Positions 1 to 7,349 of a stretch of DNA of 17,780 bases are shown piece after piece. Where the stretch lies: the NCBI GenBank assembly GCA_047620825.1, contig JBLHOC010000055.1, forward strand, positions 1 to 17,780. The letters are read 5' to 3'. How positions within the stretch are numbered: position 1 is the first letter of the stretch; each line of letters starts with the position of its first letter. The stretch comes from UBA987 sp047620825 (lineage in GTDB: Bacteria > Bacteroidota > Bacteroidia > NS11-12g > UBA9320). A program made the position numbers and the translations under genes. The notes under the pieces are model-generated. The model ran no database searches, was not told the DNA's origin, and worked only from the letters and a program-made list of their open reading frames with translations.

Positions 1-590
1 AGCAGGTTTTCAAAATCCTTCAGTGTTTTGGATATCACCATTGGATTTTCTTCATTGCTCAGAAACAGTTTTGTATAATTTCCGTAAGCCTGAATGTTCA
101 CGATGTCTTCAATTCTTTTTAAATAAATACCGTCTGTCGTATTTAGCGCTATTTTAGACCCAGAGGCAATATTATTTGGCAGGTTGATGATGTGTTCTAA
201 TTGCGCTTTTGGCAAATTAAAATTGTCAGTTGCGGAATCTTGAATGATACGGTCGATCGTGGCCTGAAGGTCTTCCTGATCTACAGGTTTAAGCAAGTAA
301 TCGAATACACCATGTTTGAATGCCTTAAGTGCGTATTGGTCGTAAGCTGTTGTAAATACGACTCTAAATTTGCCAAAATTATGAACATCACTTAATAAGT
401 CAAAACCTAAACCATCCTTTAACCGGATATCCAAGAACAACACGTCAGGTGTTATTTCTGATAACAATTTCACCCCGGACTCGACCGAATTTGCGGTTCC
501 TATGATATTGATGCTTGGCTTGACATCAGCAAGTTCCATTCGCAATGAAGCAATGGCTTGTTTTTCGTCGTCTATAATTGCTGCTCTCAT
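1..590 (-). CDS. LytTR-family response regulator (C-terminus beyond window edge)
   Basis: This is a DNA-binding response regulator, open to the left edge; 196 codons are visible. An N-terminal receiver domain occupies about residues 1-118. It has the acidic pair D7/D8, the phospho-acceptor D54 in the LFLDIRLKDG motif, T80/T81 and K101 (LLKPVD). After a short linker, a LytTR DNA-binding domain starts near residue 146 (KIALNTTDGIYLKRIEDIV) and is cut at about residue 196. The ATG follows the stop codon of the upstream sensor kinase by one base, so the two genes are almost certainly co-transcribed and form a cognate pair. The kinase would phosphorylate D54, after which LytTR proteins bind promoter direct repeats. 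Target genes cannot be read from the window. Confidence 0.95.
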   Translation of the reverse strand, partial: MRAAIIDDEKQAIASLRMELADVKPSINIIGTANSVESGVKLLSEITPDVLFLDIRLKDGLGFDLLSDVHNFGKFRVVFTTAYDQYALKAFKHGVFDYLLKPVDQEDLQATIDRIIQDSATDNFNLPKAQLEHIINLPNNIASGSKIALNTTDGIYLKRIEDIVNIQAYGNYTKLFLSNEENPMVISKTLKDFENL

Positions 591-591
591 T

Positions 592-3498
592 TTATTTATT
601 CAATGGAAGTTTAATGATTACCGCTGTCCCTGGCGTTTTACTGCCATTTATAGGACTTAATATCTTAATGCTGCACGTCTGATTGTATTGTTGTGATAGT
701 ATATCTAAACGATCCCGAATATTTTCCAACGCCACAGAGTTGTGCTGGTTTTGTACTTCTTCAGAAAACCCAACACCGGAGTCTACCACCTTACAAACCA
801 AAAATCCTTCGAACTCCTCAAAAGTGACTGTAATCTTCCCGCTGTTCAATGGGGCTAATCCATGTATTACTGCATTCTCCACTATTGGTTGTAAAATCAT
901 TGGTGGAATTTGGGCATTGACATGTTCATCCACCAAATTTATAATTTCATAATCAAACACATGATCATAACGGTTTCGCATTAACTCTAGGTACAACGTC
1001 AAAATCTCCGCCTCATCGTGTAATGGAATAAGTGGTTTATTACTTTCCAAAATCTTTCTTAACAATTTCGCAAATTTGCCAATGAAACCGTTGGCTTCCT
1101 TCATTTTGCCTTCACCGTAATATCCTTTTATTGTGTTTAACGAGTTAAACAAAAAGTGTGGATTCATCTGCATCACACCCGCTTTTTGCTCCGATATGAG
1201 ATAGGCTTTTTCCAGTTGTAGTTTATCGATTTTTATCTCAGCCAACCTATTTTCAAGTGTAAGCTTTTCGCTTAATACTCTAAGTCGAACCAACAGAAAA
1301 ATCCAAAAACTGGCAACACCAGCTGCCACTGCTAAAAATTGAAACCACCATAGTTTCCAAAATGGTTTTAGTATAACAAATTCCAAACTTAAGGCCTCAC
1401 TTTCTCTACCTGTGGCATGAACCGCTTTGATCTTAAACTGATAATTCCCTGATTCAAGGTTTTCATATTGAATGTTGCGGTCATTGGTAAATCTCCATGT
1501 TTCCTGATATCCTTCCAGTTTATATATATAGTTCACATTCCCCATTTGCCTGAATGACTTCGCTATAAAATCAAATCGAATGTTATTTTCATTATATTTT
1601 AATTCTACATCGGGCGCTGAAATATCCATCCGTTTAGAATTCACAAAAGTCCCTATAAATTGTGGTTTGTCTGGGAACAATACTGGCATCTGCATATCCA
1701 GATCATAGGTCATGAGCCCCAAATTGGTCGCCAAATTAAGCGTGTTCCCTGTTCTTACGATATCAAAAATGGTGGTTGGCCTAAGCCCTAGATTTGCGCC
1801 AAATCGAATTGCTGTGGTATCTACTAAAACATTTTCAATCAAGTCTAACCCTTGGTTTGTCCCAATCCAAAGTTGCCCGTCCTTATCTAAATCGAAGGCT
1901 ACACAGATGTTAGAAGATAGATTATTTGCAGCCGTGTAGCGTTTAACTTCTGACGTTCCTCTTAAAACAATAATGCCCTCACCCCGTGTAGCCACGTAAG
2001 TTAACCCGCGTTTGTCGTCATAAACAATATCGTTTATGTATGCGTTCAACCCTTTTATATCCGAACCTAAATTTATTTTAATGCCTTCGTTATCTAAGAA
2101 CAAGCCTTTGTCGGTACCAAACAACATGTGACCACGAGAATCCATACAGACCACTTTAGTTCTATGTGGTACAACTATGTTCTCCAACAATTGAGGACCT
2201 AAAAACCCTGGATTAGATTTCGGCCCCATAGCATTAAAGAAATCTTCCTTCCGGATTTTATAGGCTCGATTACTCGCCAAATAAACGTATTCCGAATCGA
2301 ACCATAAATCGTTCAGCAAGATCTTTAAATACCGCTTGCGGTTTTTTGAATCAATCCAGGTCACCACATACTTTGACATAACAAAATGCCCACCTTGGCC
2401 ATCTGTTTTGATCATGGTCACAGGTTCGTTGGTTGGAGTGATAATAGGGTCATTTTCAATACTATTCCCGTCCTTTATACCATAACTCCCGTTACGATAC
2501 CCCAGCCAAATTTGATCGTCTGTCGTTTTGTGGAGCATTGTTACTTGATCCACAGCCAAGCCTGAGGTTGTATTGTAAATACTAACATCTGGTGATGATG
2601 AGAAATATATACCATCCCCGACGGTAGAAATCCACAGATTCCCCTCTTTGTCTTTTAGAATTGCTGACACTACAGACCCATCTAAATATCTGTGCTTGCT
2701 GGCGTTATCTCCAATTGTGTATCCTACGTAGGCGCCTGTTCGAGTCCCAATATCAAAAGCATTGGCTTTTTTTGAAATATACGTTGCCTCCACATTATCG
2801 GGTAGGTTTCCGAGAAACTGCAAACCATTTGAGTAGGCATACAATTCATCACCTAACGCTATAAAACAGGTATCCTTATATATTGATGTTCTTGCATAGT
2901 GTCCATCTGTTTCTAATGGTGCAATGAGTGTGGCAATCGTATCCTCAATTTGGTATATACCTTTTACTCCAACGGCAAAAAGTTTGTTCTCTGAATTCTC
3001 CCAAACGCTATATGCCGAAGGCACCCATATCTGCTCAGCGTTAAAATTTGTATCCAATCTAAAAATACCATTTCCAATAGAAGAAAAAATGATGTCCCCA
3101 TTTTTCGATTCACAAACAGAAGTTATAGCTGAATTAATGTGGATTTCAGCAAGCGCATCATTTTTCAATGCATTGTAAAGTTCACCATCGAGATAATATG
3201 AGAGCTCCCCATTTTGCGATAAAAACCACAGCCGATGTTTGGAGTCTTCATAGATCTCAAAAACTTCATTCGCTGTAAGGTCTCGGCGATTATCAAAATT
3301 GCTTATTGTATAACCATCAAACAGAGAAACCCCAGCATCTGTACCAAACCATACATCACCTTCTGAATCTTGAAAGGCACAGTATACCTTGTCAGAAGCC
3401 AAACCTGTAACAGTCTCAATCTTTTGAAAATAGGGCTGTTGAGCTTGGCAGGCCAAGCTTAACGCCATTAAACATATGGTGAAAAATCGATTCAACAC
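592..3498 (-). CDS. Reg_prop/Y_Y_Y sensor histidine kinase of the LytS type
   Basis: A 968-residue membrane sensor kinase. A short N-terminal signal sequence probably ends near ACQA-QQ. Residues about 25-620 hold a series of two-component-regulator propeller repeats, recognisable as D..G.LWIGT..G-like units (GDVWFGTDAGVSLFDG, GNLWISTVGDGIYF, GQLWIGTNQGLDLI), expected to build a periplasmic beta-propeller. A Y_Y_Y domain follows (YIYKLEGYQETW ... LESGNYQFKIKA). One membrane helix lies at about 714-739 and a coiled coil at about 740-775. The His_kinase domain has the phospho-acceptor H781 in MNPHFLFNSL. The HATPase domain has an N-box near N875 (QPIVENAVIHG) and a G1 box at D906 (DSGVGF). The start is a GTG; the adjacent TTG is an alternative that loses one residue. 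The gene is immediately followed by its LytTR regulator. The ligand is unknown. Confidence 0.95.
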   Translation of the reverse strand: MLNRFFTICLMALSLACQAQQPYFQKIETVTGLASDKVYCAFQDSEGDVWFGTDAGVSLFDGYTISNFDNRRDLTANEVFEIYEDSKHRLWFLSQNGELSYYLDGELYNALKNDALAEIHINSAITSVCESKNGDIIFSSIGNGIFRLDTNFNAEQIWVPSAYSVWENSENKLFAVGVKGIYQIEDTIATLIAPLETDGHYARTSIYKDTCFIALGDELYAYSNGLQFLGNLPDNVEATYISKKANAFDIGTRTGAYVGYTIGDNASKHRYLDGSVVSAILKDKEGNLWISTVGDGIYFSSSPDVSIYNTTSGLAVDQVTMLHKTTDDQIWLGYRNGSYGIKDGNSIENDPIITPTNEPVTMIKTDGQGGHFVMSKYVVTWIDSKNRKRYLKILLNDLWFDSEYVYLASNRAYKIRKEDFFNAMGPKSNPGFLGPQLLENIVVPHRTKVVCMDSRGHMLFGTDKGLFLDNEGIKINLGSDIKGLNAYINDIVYDDKRGLTYVATRGEGIIVLRGTSEVKRYTAANNLSSNICVAFDLDKDGQLWIGTNQGLDLIENVLVDTTAIRFGANLGLRPTTIFDIVRTGNTLNLATNLGLMTYDLDMQMPVLFPDKPQFIGTFVNSKRMDISAPDVELKYNENNIRFDFIAKSFRQMGNVNYIYKLEGYQETWRFTNDRNIQYENLESGNYQFKIKAVHATGRESEALSLEFVILKPFWKLWWFQFLAVAAGVASFWIFLLVRLRVLSEKLTLENRLAEIKIDKLQLEKAYLISEQKAGVMQMNPHFLFNSLNTIKGYYGEGKMKEANGFIGKFAKLLRKILESNKPLIPLHDEAEILTLYLELMRNRYDHVFDYEIINLVDEHVNAQIPPMILQPIVENAVIHGLAPLNSGKITVTFEEFEGFLVCKVVDSGVGFSEEVQNQHNSVALENIRDRLDILSQQYNQTCSIKILSPINGSKTPGTAVIIKLPLNK

Positions 3499-3500
3499 TC

Positions 3501-3508
3501 CAAATGTA
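3501..3508 (-). promoter_or_regulatory. Bacteroidetes -7 promoter motif of the sensor kinase
   Basis: On the minus strand TACATTTG fits the Bacteroidetes sigma-A -7 consensus TAnnTTTG. It ends two bases before the GTG start of the sensor kinase, so transcription would begin at or inside the start codon. A TTTC, close to the -33 TTTG, lies 17 bases upstream. Assignment rests on motif matching only. Confidence 0.4.
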
Positions 3509-3630
3509 ATCCGAGTTTATTACTTGAAACGCTTATAATTACCTTAAAAATCACTGAATTCTACGGTTTCCCGAATATACCCGCGCTGAGTAACTAGAAA
3601 TCCACACAAGTCATATTATTTCTATCTAAC

Positions 3631-3705
3631 ATGAAAAAAAATGAACTTTTGTTCCGTAAATACCAATTGACGCAAAACGAATTAGGGCGGATACTCCAAG
3701 CATAA
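3631..3705 (+). CDS. 24-codon small ORF with helix-turn-helix-like wording (doubtful)
   Basis: An ATG-initiated 24-codon frame followed by TAA. The peptide is basic at its start and contains YQLTQNELGRILQ, which resembles the LTQ.ELA..L stretch of XRE-type helix-turn-helix proteins. It could be the stub of a decayed regulator, a leader peptide, or chance. There is no recognisable continuation: a neighbouring frame stays open only about 10 codons further. Kept as a weak candidate. Confidence 0.15.
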   Translation: MKKNELLFRKYQLTQNELGRILQA

Positions 3706-3808
3706 TCAAACAACTTTTGAATAATTGGACATAAGGAGCGCCTTAGATATAAACTATGATGAATTGACAATTGGGATAAACCTAATCCGGTATATTGACT
3801 TCTGCGTC

Positions 3809-3842
3809 ACCTAACGAAACAGTATTTTTTGTTTCGTTAGGT
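3809..3842. repeat. Perfect 12-bp inverted repeat (hairpin)
   Basis: ACCTAACGAAAC and GTTTCGTTAGGT are exact reverse complements separated by a 10-base T-rich loop. No T-run follows the stem on either strand, so a Rho-independent terminator is unlikely. It sits 72 bases before the GNAT remnant, where it could be an operator, an RNA hairpin, or the trace of a mobile or recombination site. Confidence 0.6.
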
Positions 3843-3913
3843 CTAACCGAGTTTCGCCTGAGATAAAGTGTATTATTGAAAAAAATAACACGACGTTATT
3901 AAACGTAAATAGT

Positions 3914-4317
3914 ATGAAAAACGGTGCTACAATACGAAGTTATTTAAGGTTTGACAGGTCTGCTTGTTTGGAAATCTTCGACAAGAACTGTCCTCAGTTT
4001 TTTAGTGATGCTGACAGAGCGGATTTAGAGCTTTGGTTAGATGGCCAAGACGCTGGCACAATCACTTACGATACGTCAATGGCCGATTTCTTTTACGTGA
4101 TCCTAAAAGATTTCAATGTTATTGGATGCGGTGGCTTTTATATTATGAAAGAAAATCCAGTTGCTCGGATTACTTGGGGTATGATCCATCCAGATTTTCA
4201 CAACATAGTTTTCCGTTCTGTGAAAAACTTGAGTTTGAAACGAAGCGAATCACTAAACATGCTTACAAACCTGGCTTGCATCGTTACAACATGGTTCGAC
4301 AAGCCAAAGAATTATAA
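3914..4317 (+). pseudogene. GNAT-family N-acetyltransferase, broken by an internal deletion
   Basis: The first ~97 codons read as a GNAT acetyltransferase: ACLEIFDKNCPQFF, WLDGQDA, FFYVILKD, GCGGFYIM and ITWGMIHPDFHN match the usual N-terminal half of this subfamily. The typical C-terminal end continues in a different frame (plus 2) from about 4200: QHSFPFCEKLEFETKRITKHAYKPGLHRYNMV, split here as two blocks, ending at the TAA 4315-4317. The section that should lie between, including the acetyl-CoA-binding Q/RxxGxG/A loop, is absent. The simplest explanation is an out-of-frame deletion of roughly 30 codons, with the junction near 4199-4206. The first frame itself runs on to 4399 but is unrelated to GNAT after the junction. 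The product should not be catalytically active. Its end overlaps the last 6 bases of the convergent alkB-like gene. Confidence 0.8.
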
Positions 4318-5331
4318 ACTGTCGTTTATAGGCAGTCTCTTATCCATTACTTTAAACCACAAGAATGGGAATAGACTCAAAATCATCATGCCTGGATAAC
4401 CTGTTGGCAATTGTGACGCACCCGCTCTACTTTCTAAGTTTGGATATTTAACAAGCGTGTTCGCGTGATGATGAGAATGTCGCGTAAGCTCAAACAACAT
4501 ACTTCTACCCAAAATATAATCTGAGTTCCAAGAATGAACGTCTTGTACTTTCTCGTAAGTCACCTTACTTATCTTTTCTCGTCTTAAACCATAATGCTCT
4601 ATATAGTTGATGGTTTCCAGTAGCACTATTCCTATCCCGCACGCAATGAAATACATAACTAACACCTTTAATCCAAACAGTGTTAAAATCCCAATGACCA
4701 AGATCAATTGCATCACAACATATTTGATCATATCATTCTTCCATGTCCATTCGCTAAGGTCTTTACGATTCAGTCTTTCTTTTTCCAGATGCCATGCAGA
4801 GATGTAGGATTTTGAAATTACGCGTACCCAAAATCGGTACAAATGCTCGCCTTTTCTCGCAGTTGCAGGATCTTGTGGTGTACCCACCCGTTTGTGGTGA
4901 CCGCGATTATGTTCGATAAAAAAATGTGTGTATTGCGAAGTTAGCAGCAGAAACTGCGCTAAGAATTGATCAAACTTGTTTTTTCTGTGACCCAGCTCGT
5001 GTGCCATGTTGATGCCAAAAATGCCGCATAGCAGACCCATACAAGAGACCTTGCCTATCATCGACACTACACTTTGTTCTGACCCAATATCCTTGAAAAA
5101 TAGAATGAAAAGCGCCACATATAGCGGTACAATTGCGTATAATATTAAATCATACAACAGCGGATACTTAATGTTACTTGTAGACTTTGATTCTGGTATT
5201 ATCAATTCTATGGCTGGAATTATCACAAAACCAAAAATGACCAAATAATATGTTTCAACACCTTGTCCTTTCAGTGAAACATATCCAAGCAAAATCAAAA
5301 TAAAGGAAGCACAATACTTTACCCAAGCCAT
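4312..5331 (-). CDS. alkB: AlkB-type alkane 1-monooxygenase (integral-membrane di-iron hydroxylase)
   Basis: A 339-residue polytopic membrane protein of the fatty-acid-desaturase/AlkB superfamily. AlkB enzymes oxidise terminal methyl groups of alkanes or similar hydrophobic substrates at a di-iron centre, using electrons from rubredoxin. All the histidine boxes are visible: HELGH at 111-115, EHNRGHH at 140-146, the AlkB signature NYIEHYGL at 242-249, and RHSHHHAN at 284-291. The last box usually reads RHSDHHAN; here the Asp is replaced by His at about residue 287. Hydrophobic helices lie near 5-45, 58-80, 92-110 and 203-240. No rubredoxin or rubredoxin reductase is in the window. A -7 motif (TATTTTTG) lies 5 bases upstream of the ATG. 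This is the membrane hydroxylase, not the DNA-repair AlkB. Substrate could also be a terpenoid or fatty acid. Confidence 0.88.
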   Translation of the reverse strand: MAWVKYCASFILILLGYVSLKGQGVETYYLVIFGFVIIPAIELIIPESKSTSNIKYPLLYDLILYAIVPLYVALFILFFKDIGSEQSVVSMIGKVSCMGLLCGIFGINMAHELGHRKNKFDQFLAQFLLLTSQYTHFFIEHNRGHHKRVGTPQDPATARKGEHLYRFWVRVISKSYISAWHLEKERLNRKDLSEWTWKNDMIKYVVMQLILVIGILTLFGLKVLVMYFIACGIGIVLLETINYIEHYGLRREKISKVTYEKVQDVHSWNSDYILGRSMLFELTRHSHHHANTLVKYPNLESRAGASQLPTGYPGMMILSLFPFLWFKVMDKRLPINDSL

Positions 5332-5336
5332 TGAAC

Positions 5337-5344
5337 CAAAAATA
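5337..5344 (-). promoter_or_regulatory. Bacteroidetes -7 promoter motif of alkB-like gene
   Basis: TATTTTTG on the minus strand fits TAnnTTTG and ends 5 bases before the ATG at 5331. It overlaps the T-rich tail of the upstream hairpin, so it may be partly fortuitous. If real, the message would be leaderless or nearly so. Confidence 0.35.
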
Positions 5345-5348
5345 CAAA

Positions 5349-5376
5349 TAACAAAAGGAGTTACCTCCTTTTGTTA
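5349..5376 (-). terminator. Rho-independent terminator-like hairpin after the efflux operon
   Basis: A perfect 12-bp stem (TAACAAAAGGAG / CTCCTTTTGTTA) with a 4-base loop. On the minus strand it is followed by ATTTGTATTTTT, a T-rich tail. It starts about 30 bases downstream of the FAH-family stop and lies before alkB, so it would end the adaptor-pump-tolC-FAH transcript and separate it from alkB. Confidence 0.65.
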
Positions 5377-5406
5377 AGATTAAATATCCGTGTGTTTTTT
5401 GCAAAT

Positions 5407-6015
5407 TTACTTTACACGAACTGATAGCACTTTTTGTCCTTGTACAAATCCTTCTAACGTATCACCTGGCTTAACGGGGCCAACACCTTCAGGTGTGCCT
5501 GTATATATTAGGTCCCCTATTTTCAAGGTGTAGAATTGAGAAGCATGCTCGATAATTTCATCGATACTGAAAAGCATATTTTGTGTGTTCCCTTTTTGCA
5601 CCAATGCTCCATTCTTATGCAATTCGAAATCTAACTGCTGGATATCAAAGTCCTCTACATTCAACCATTTTCCAAGCACGGCGCTATTATCAAAAGCCTT
5701 TGCTTTTTCCCAAGGCAACCCTTTTTCCTTTAGTTTAGTTTGTACATCTCGAGCTGTAAAATCAATACCAAGCGTAAACTCTGCATAGTACTTAGATGCA
5801 AATTTGGTTTGAATCTTTTTTCCTAACCGATTTAGCTTGATTACTATTTCAGCTTCGTAATGAATGTCTGATGAAAAATCGGGTATGTAAAAGGCGTCTC
5901 TTTGCCTTAATATCGCAGAGTCTGGTTTCATAAACAATACTGGCTCATCCGGCACATTGTTCCCCAACTCCTCGGCATGTTTTTTATAATTCCTACCTAC
6001 GCAAATTATCTTCAT
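5407..6015 (-). CDS. Fumarylacetoacetate hydrolase (FAH) family enzyme, FAHD1/YcgM-like
   Basis: A 202-residue single-domain FAH-family protein. Members of this size hydrolyse acylpyruvates or decarboxylate/tautomerise oxaloacetate; related enzymes act in aromatic catabolism. Visible features are the N-terminal GRNYKKHAEEL, metal-binding E54 and E56 in HYEAEIVIK, D85 in GIDFTARD, lysines near 104-106 before AFDNSA, and the signature TGTPEGVGPVKPGD at 172-185. The protein has no signal peptide and is cytosolic. Its ATG overlaps the tolC stop as ATGA (6012-6015), so translation is probably coupled to the efflux genes, an unusual pairing. A terminator-like hairpin follows. Family assignment is firm; the substrate is not. 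Confidence 0.93.
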   Translation of the reverse strand: MKIICVGRNYKKHAEELGNNVPDEPVLFMKPDSAILRQRDAFYIPDFSSDIHYEAEIVIKLNRLGKKIQTKFASKYYAEFTLGIDFTARDVQTKLKEKGLPWEKAKAFDNSAVLGKWLNVEDFDIQQLDFELHKNGALVQKGNTQNMLFSIDEIIEHASQFYTLKIGDLIYTGTPEGVGPVKPGDTLEGFVQGQKVLSVRVK

Positions 6016-7349
6016 TTCACTAGATCTCCTGTAAGTCGAAGCAGCTGATATTCGGCTTTCTTCAGGTTAAACTTGGCTGCATTAATTCTGTTTTTAGACG
6101 CTAACAAACTCAGCTGAGCTTGACGAAACTCAATAGAACTTATTTGACCCAGTTTCAATTGTTCGCTGGCTCTGGTAACGTTTAATTCCGCTGTCTTCAA
6201 ATTGTTGATTTCAGTATTCAGAACGGTTTCTAAAAACTTATAATTTGTCCAATAATCATATACTTCCTTCTCAACCAACTGTTCATTCTGCTTCATCTGA
6301 ACTTCACTCTTTTCCATTTGAAGCACAGCGTTTTGCATCGCAATTTTTGTCCTTCCTCCAGAAAATATTGGAATGCTTATGGAAAGTCCTCCCGAAAAGC
6401 CAATGTTACTTTGCTCAAGCACAATGCCGGCTCCGTTTTGCGACGCGTTTAACCCATAATTTGTATTTAACGCGATTGTCGGGTATTGATTGGCCATAGA
6501 TAATTTCTGATCAACCTCTGCAATATTTTTTTGAATGCCTGCGAGTACCAACAACACATTATTGAGTTTGGCTTTTGTCATGACATCAGAGAAATTTAAA
6601 TTTTCAAAGGCCTTAACATCTGTATCAATTTTAACTTCACTTGTAATTTGATTACCCATTAAATAATTCAACTGTCGCTGCAAATTACCTTTTGCATTTA
6701 AAGCCGTTAACAAATTGATACTGTCTGTATTCAAATCAACTTTTGCACTGTACACTTGTAACGTGCTTCCACTCCCATAAGAATGTGCCAGTTGAGCTCG
6801 TCTCAACCTAGTTTGTGAGATTCCTATTGTTTCGTCAAGTGCTTTGATATCCGCCTGTACTTTAGCTAAATCTAGATATAACCCGATAGTTGTGATAACC
6901 GCGTTTTCGATTGTTATGCGTAACTGGGTTTCTGACAAGTTCTGTGCATATCTCAATTTATCAAATGTATGCAAATTTGCAAACCCATTGAACAAGGTAT
7001 AGTTTAGTCCAACAGATCCATTGTAGCTTGTAGATTGAGCCCCATCAACATTGGTAGGTGGGATGCCTCCGGCAAACTTTAACTCAGTATTGTTTTTGCT
7101 ATAATTCGCTCCTCCAGTCGCACTTACATTAGGCAACAAGCCTGCATTTCCTTTCGTTGTGGCATTGTCTGCCATTTGATTGTCCAAATTTGCCAAAGCG
7201 ACGTCAAAATTATTTGATAATACTTTCGACACACAGTTTTCAACTGTCAATGTGCTTGGCCCCTCTGCACTTTCAGTGTTTTGGGCGTTCACTGAAATAC
7301 TCGACACCCAAATTAATCCAACAAATGCGATAAGGCTAAACTTCTTCAT
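6012..7349 (-). CDS. TolC-family outer membrane efflux channel
   Basis: A 445-residue outer membrane factor of the RND tripartite pump. The signal peptide runs from MKKFSLIAFVGL to about VNA-Q near residue 22. The body shows two related halves rich in long amphipathic helices, with the TolC-family wording LTVENCVSKVLSNNFDVALANL at the start (split here) and SIPIFSGGRTK in the second half, followed by a typical long coiled helix ending in AEYQLLRLTGDL. The start codon lies inside the pump gene (14-base overlap) and the stop overlaps the FAH start, so the four genes form one operon. Substrate unknown. Confidence 0.94.
   Translation of the reverse strand: MKKFSLIAFVGLIWVSSISVNAQNTESAEGPSTLTVENCVSKVLSNNFDVALANLDNQMADNATTKGNAGLLPNVSATGGANYSKNNTELKFAGGIPPTNVDGAQSTSYNGSVGLNYTLFNGFANLHTFDKLRYAQNLSETQLRITIENAVITTIGLYLDLAKVQADIKALDETIGISQTRLRRAQLAHSYGSGSTLQVYSAKVDLNTDSINLLTALNAKGNLQRQLNYLMGNQITSEVKIDTDVKAFENLNFSDVMTKAKLNNVLLVLAGIQKNIAEVDQKLSMANQYPTIALNTNYGLNASQNGAGIVLEQSNIGFSGGLSISIPIFSGGRTKIAMQNAVLQMEKSEVQMKQNEQLVEKEVYDYWTNYKFLETVLNTEINNLKTAELNVTRASEQLKLGQISSIEFRQAQLSLLASKNRINAAKFNLKKAEYQLLRLTGDLVK

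Larger units (their letters stand above)
3499..3913. other. Gene-free stretch between kinase and GNAT remnant
   Basis: About 415 bases between the divergent sensor kinase and acetyltransferase remnant. It contains the kinase -7 motif, a 24-codon reading frame at 3631-3705, a perfect 12-bp inverted repeat at 3809-3842, and a small inverted repeat AATAAC/GTTATT at 3884-3900 just upstream of the remnant's start. No convincing full-length gene, tRNA or standard terminator is seen. Confidence 0.6.

Noticed and set aside
3809..3842. Integron attC site
   Set aside because: The outer boxes fit, but the total length of 34 bases leaves no room for the L boxes and spacers, no second site bounds the GNAT remnant, and no integrase is present.
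5355..5364. Shine-Dalgarno sequence (AAAGGAGGT) for alkB
   Set aside because: It lies more than 20 bases from the ATG, is buried in the terminator stem, and Bacteroidetes generally do not rely on this signal.
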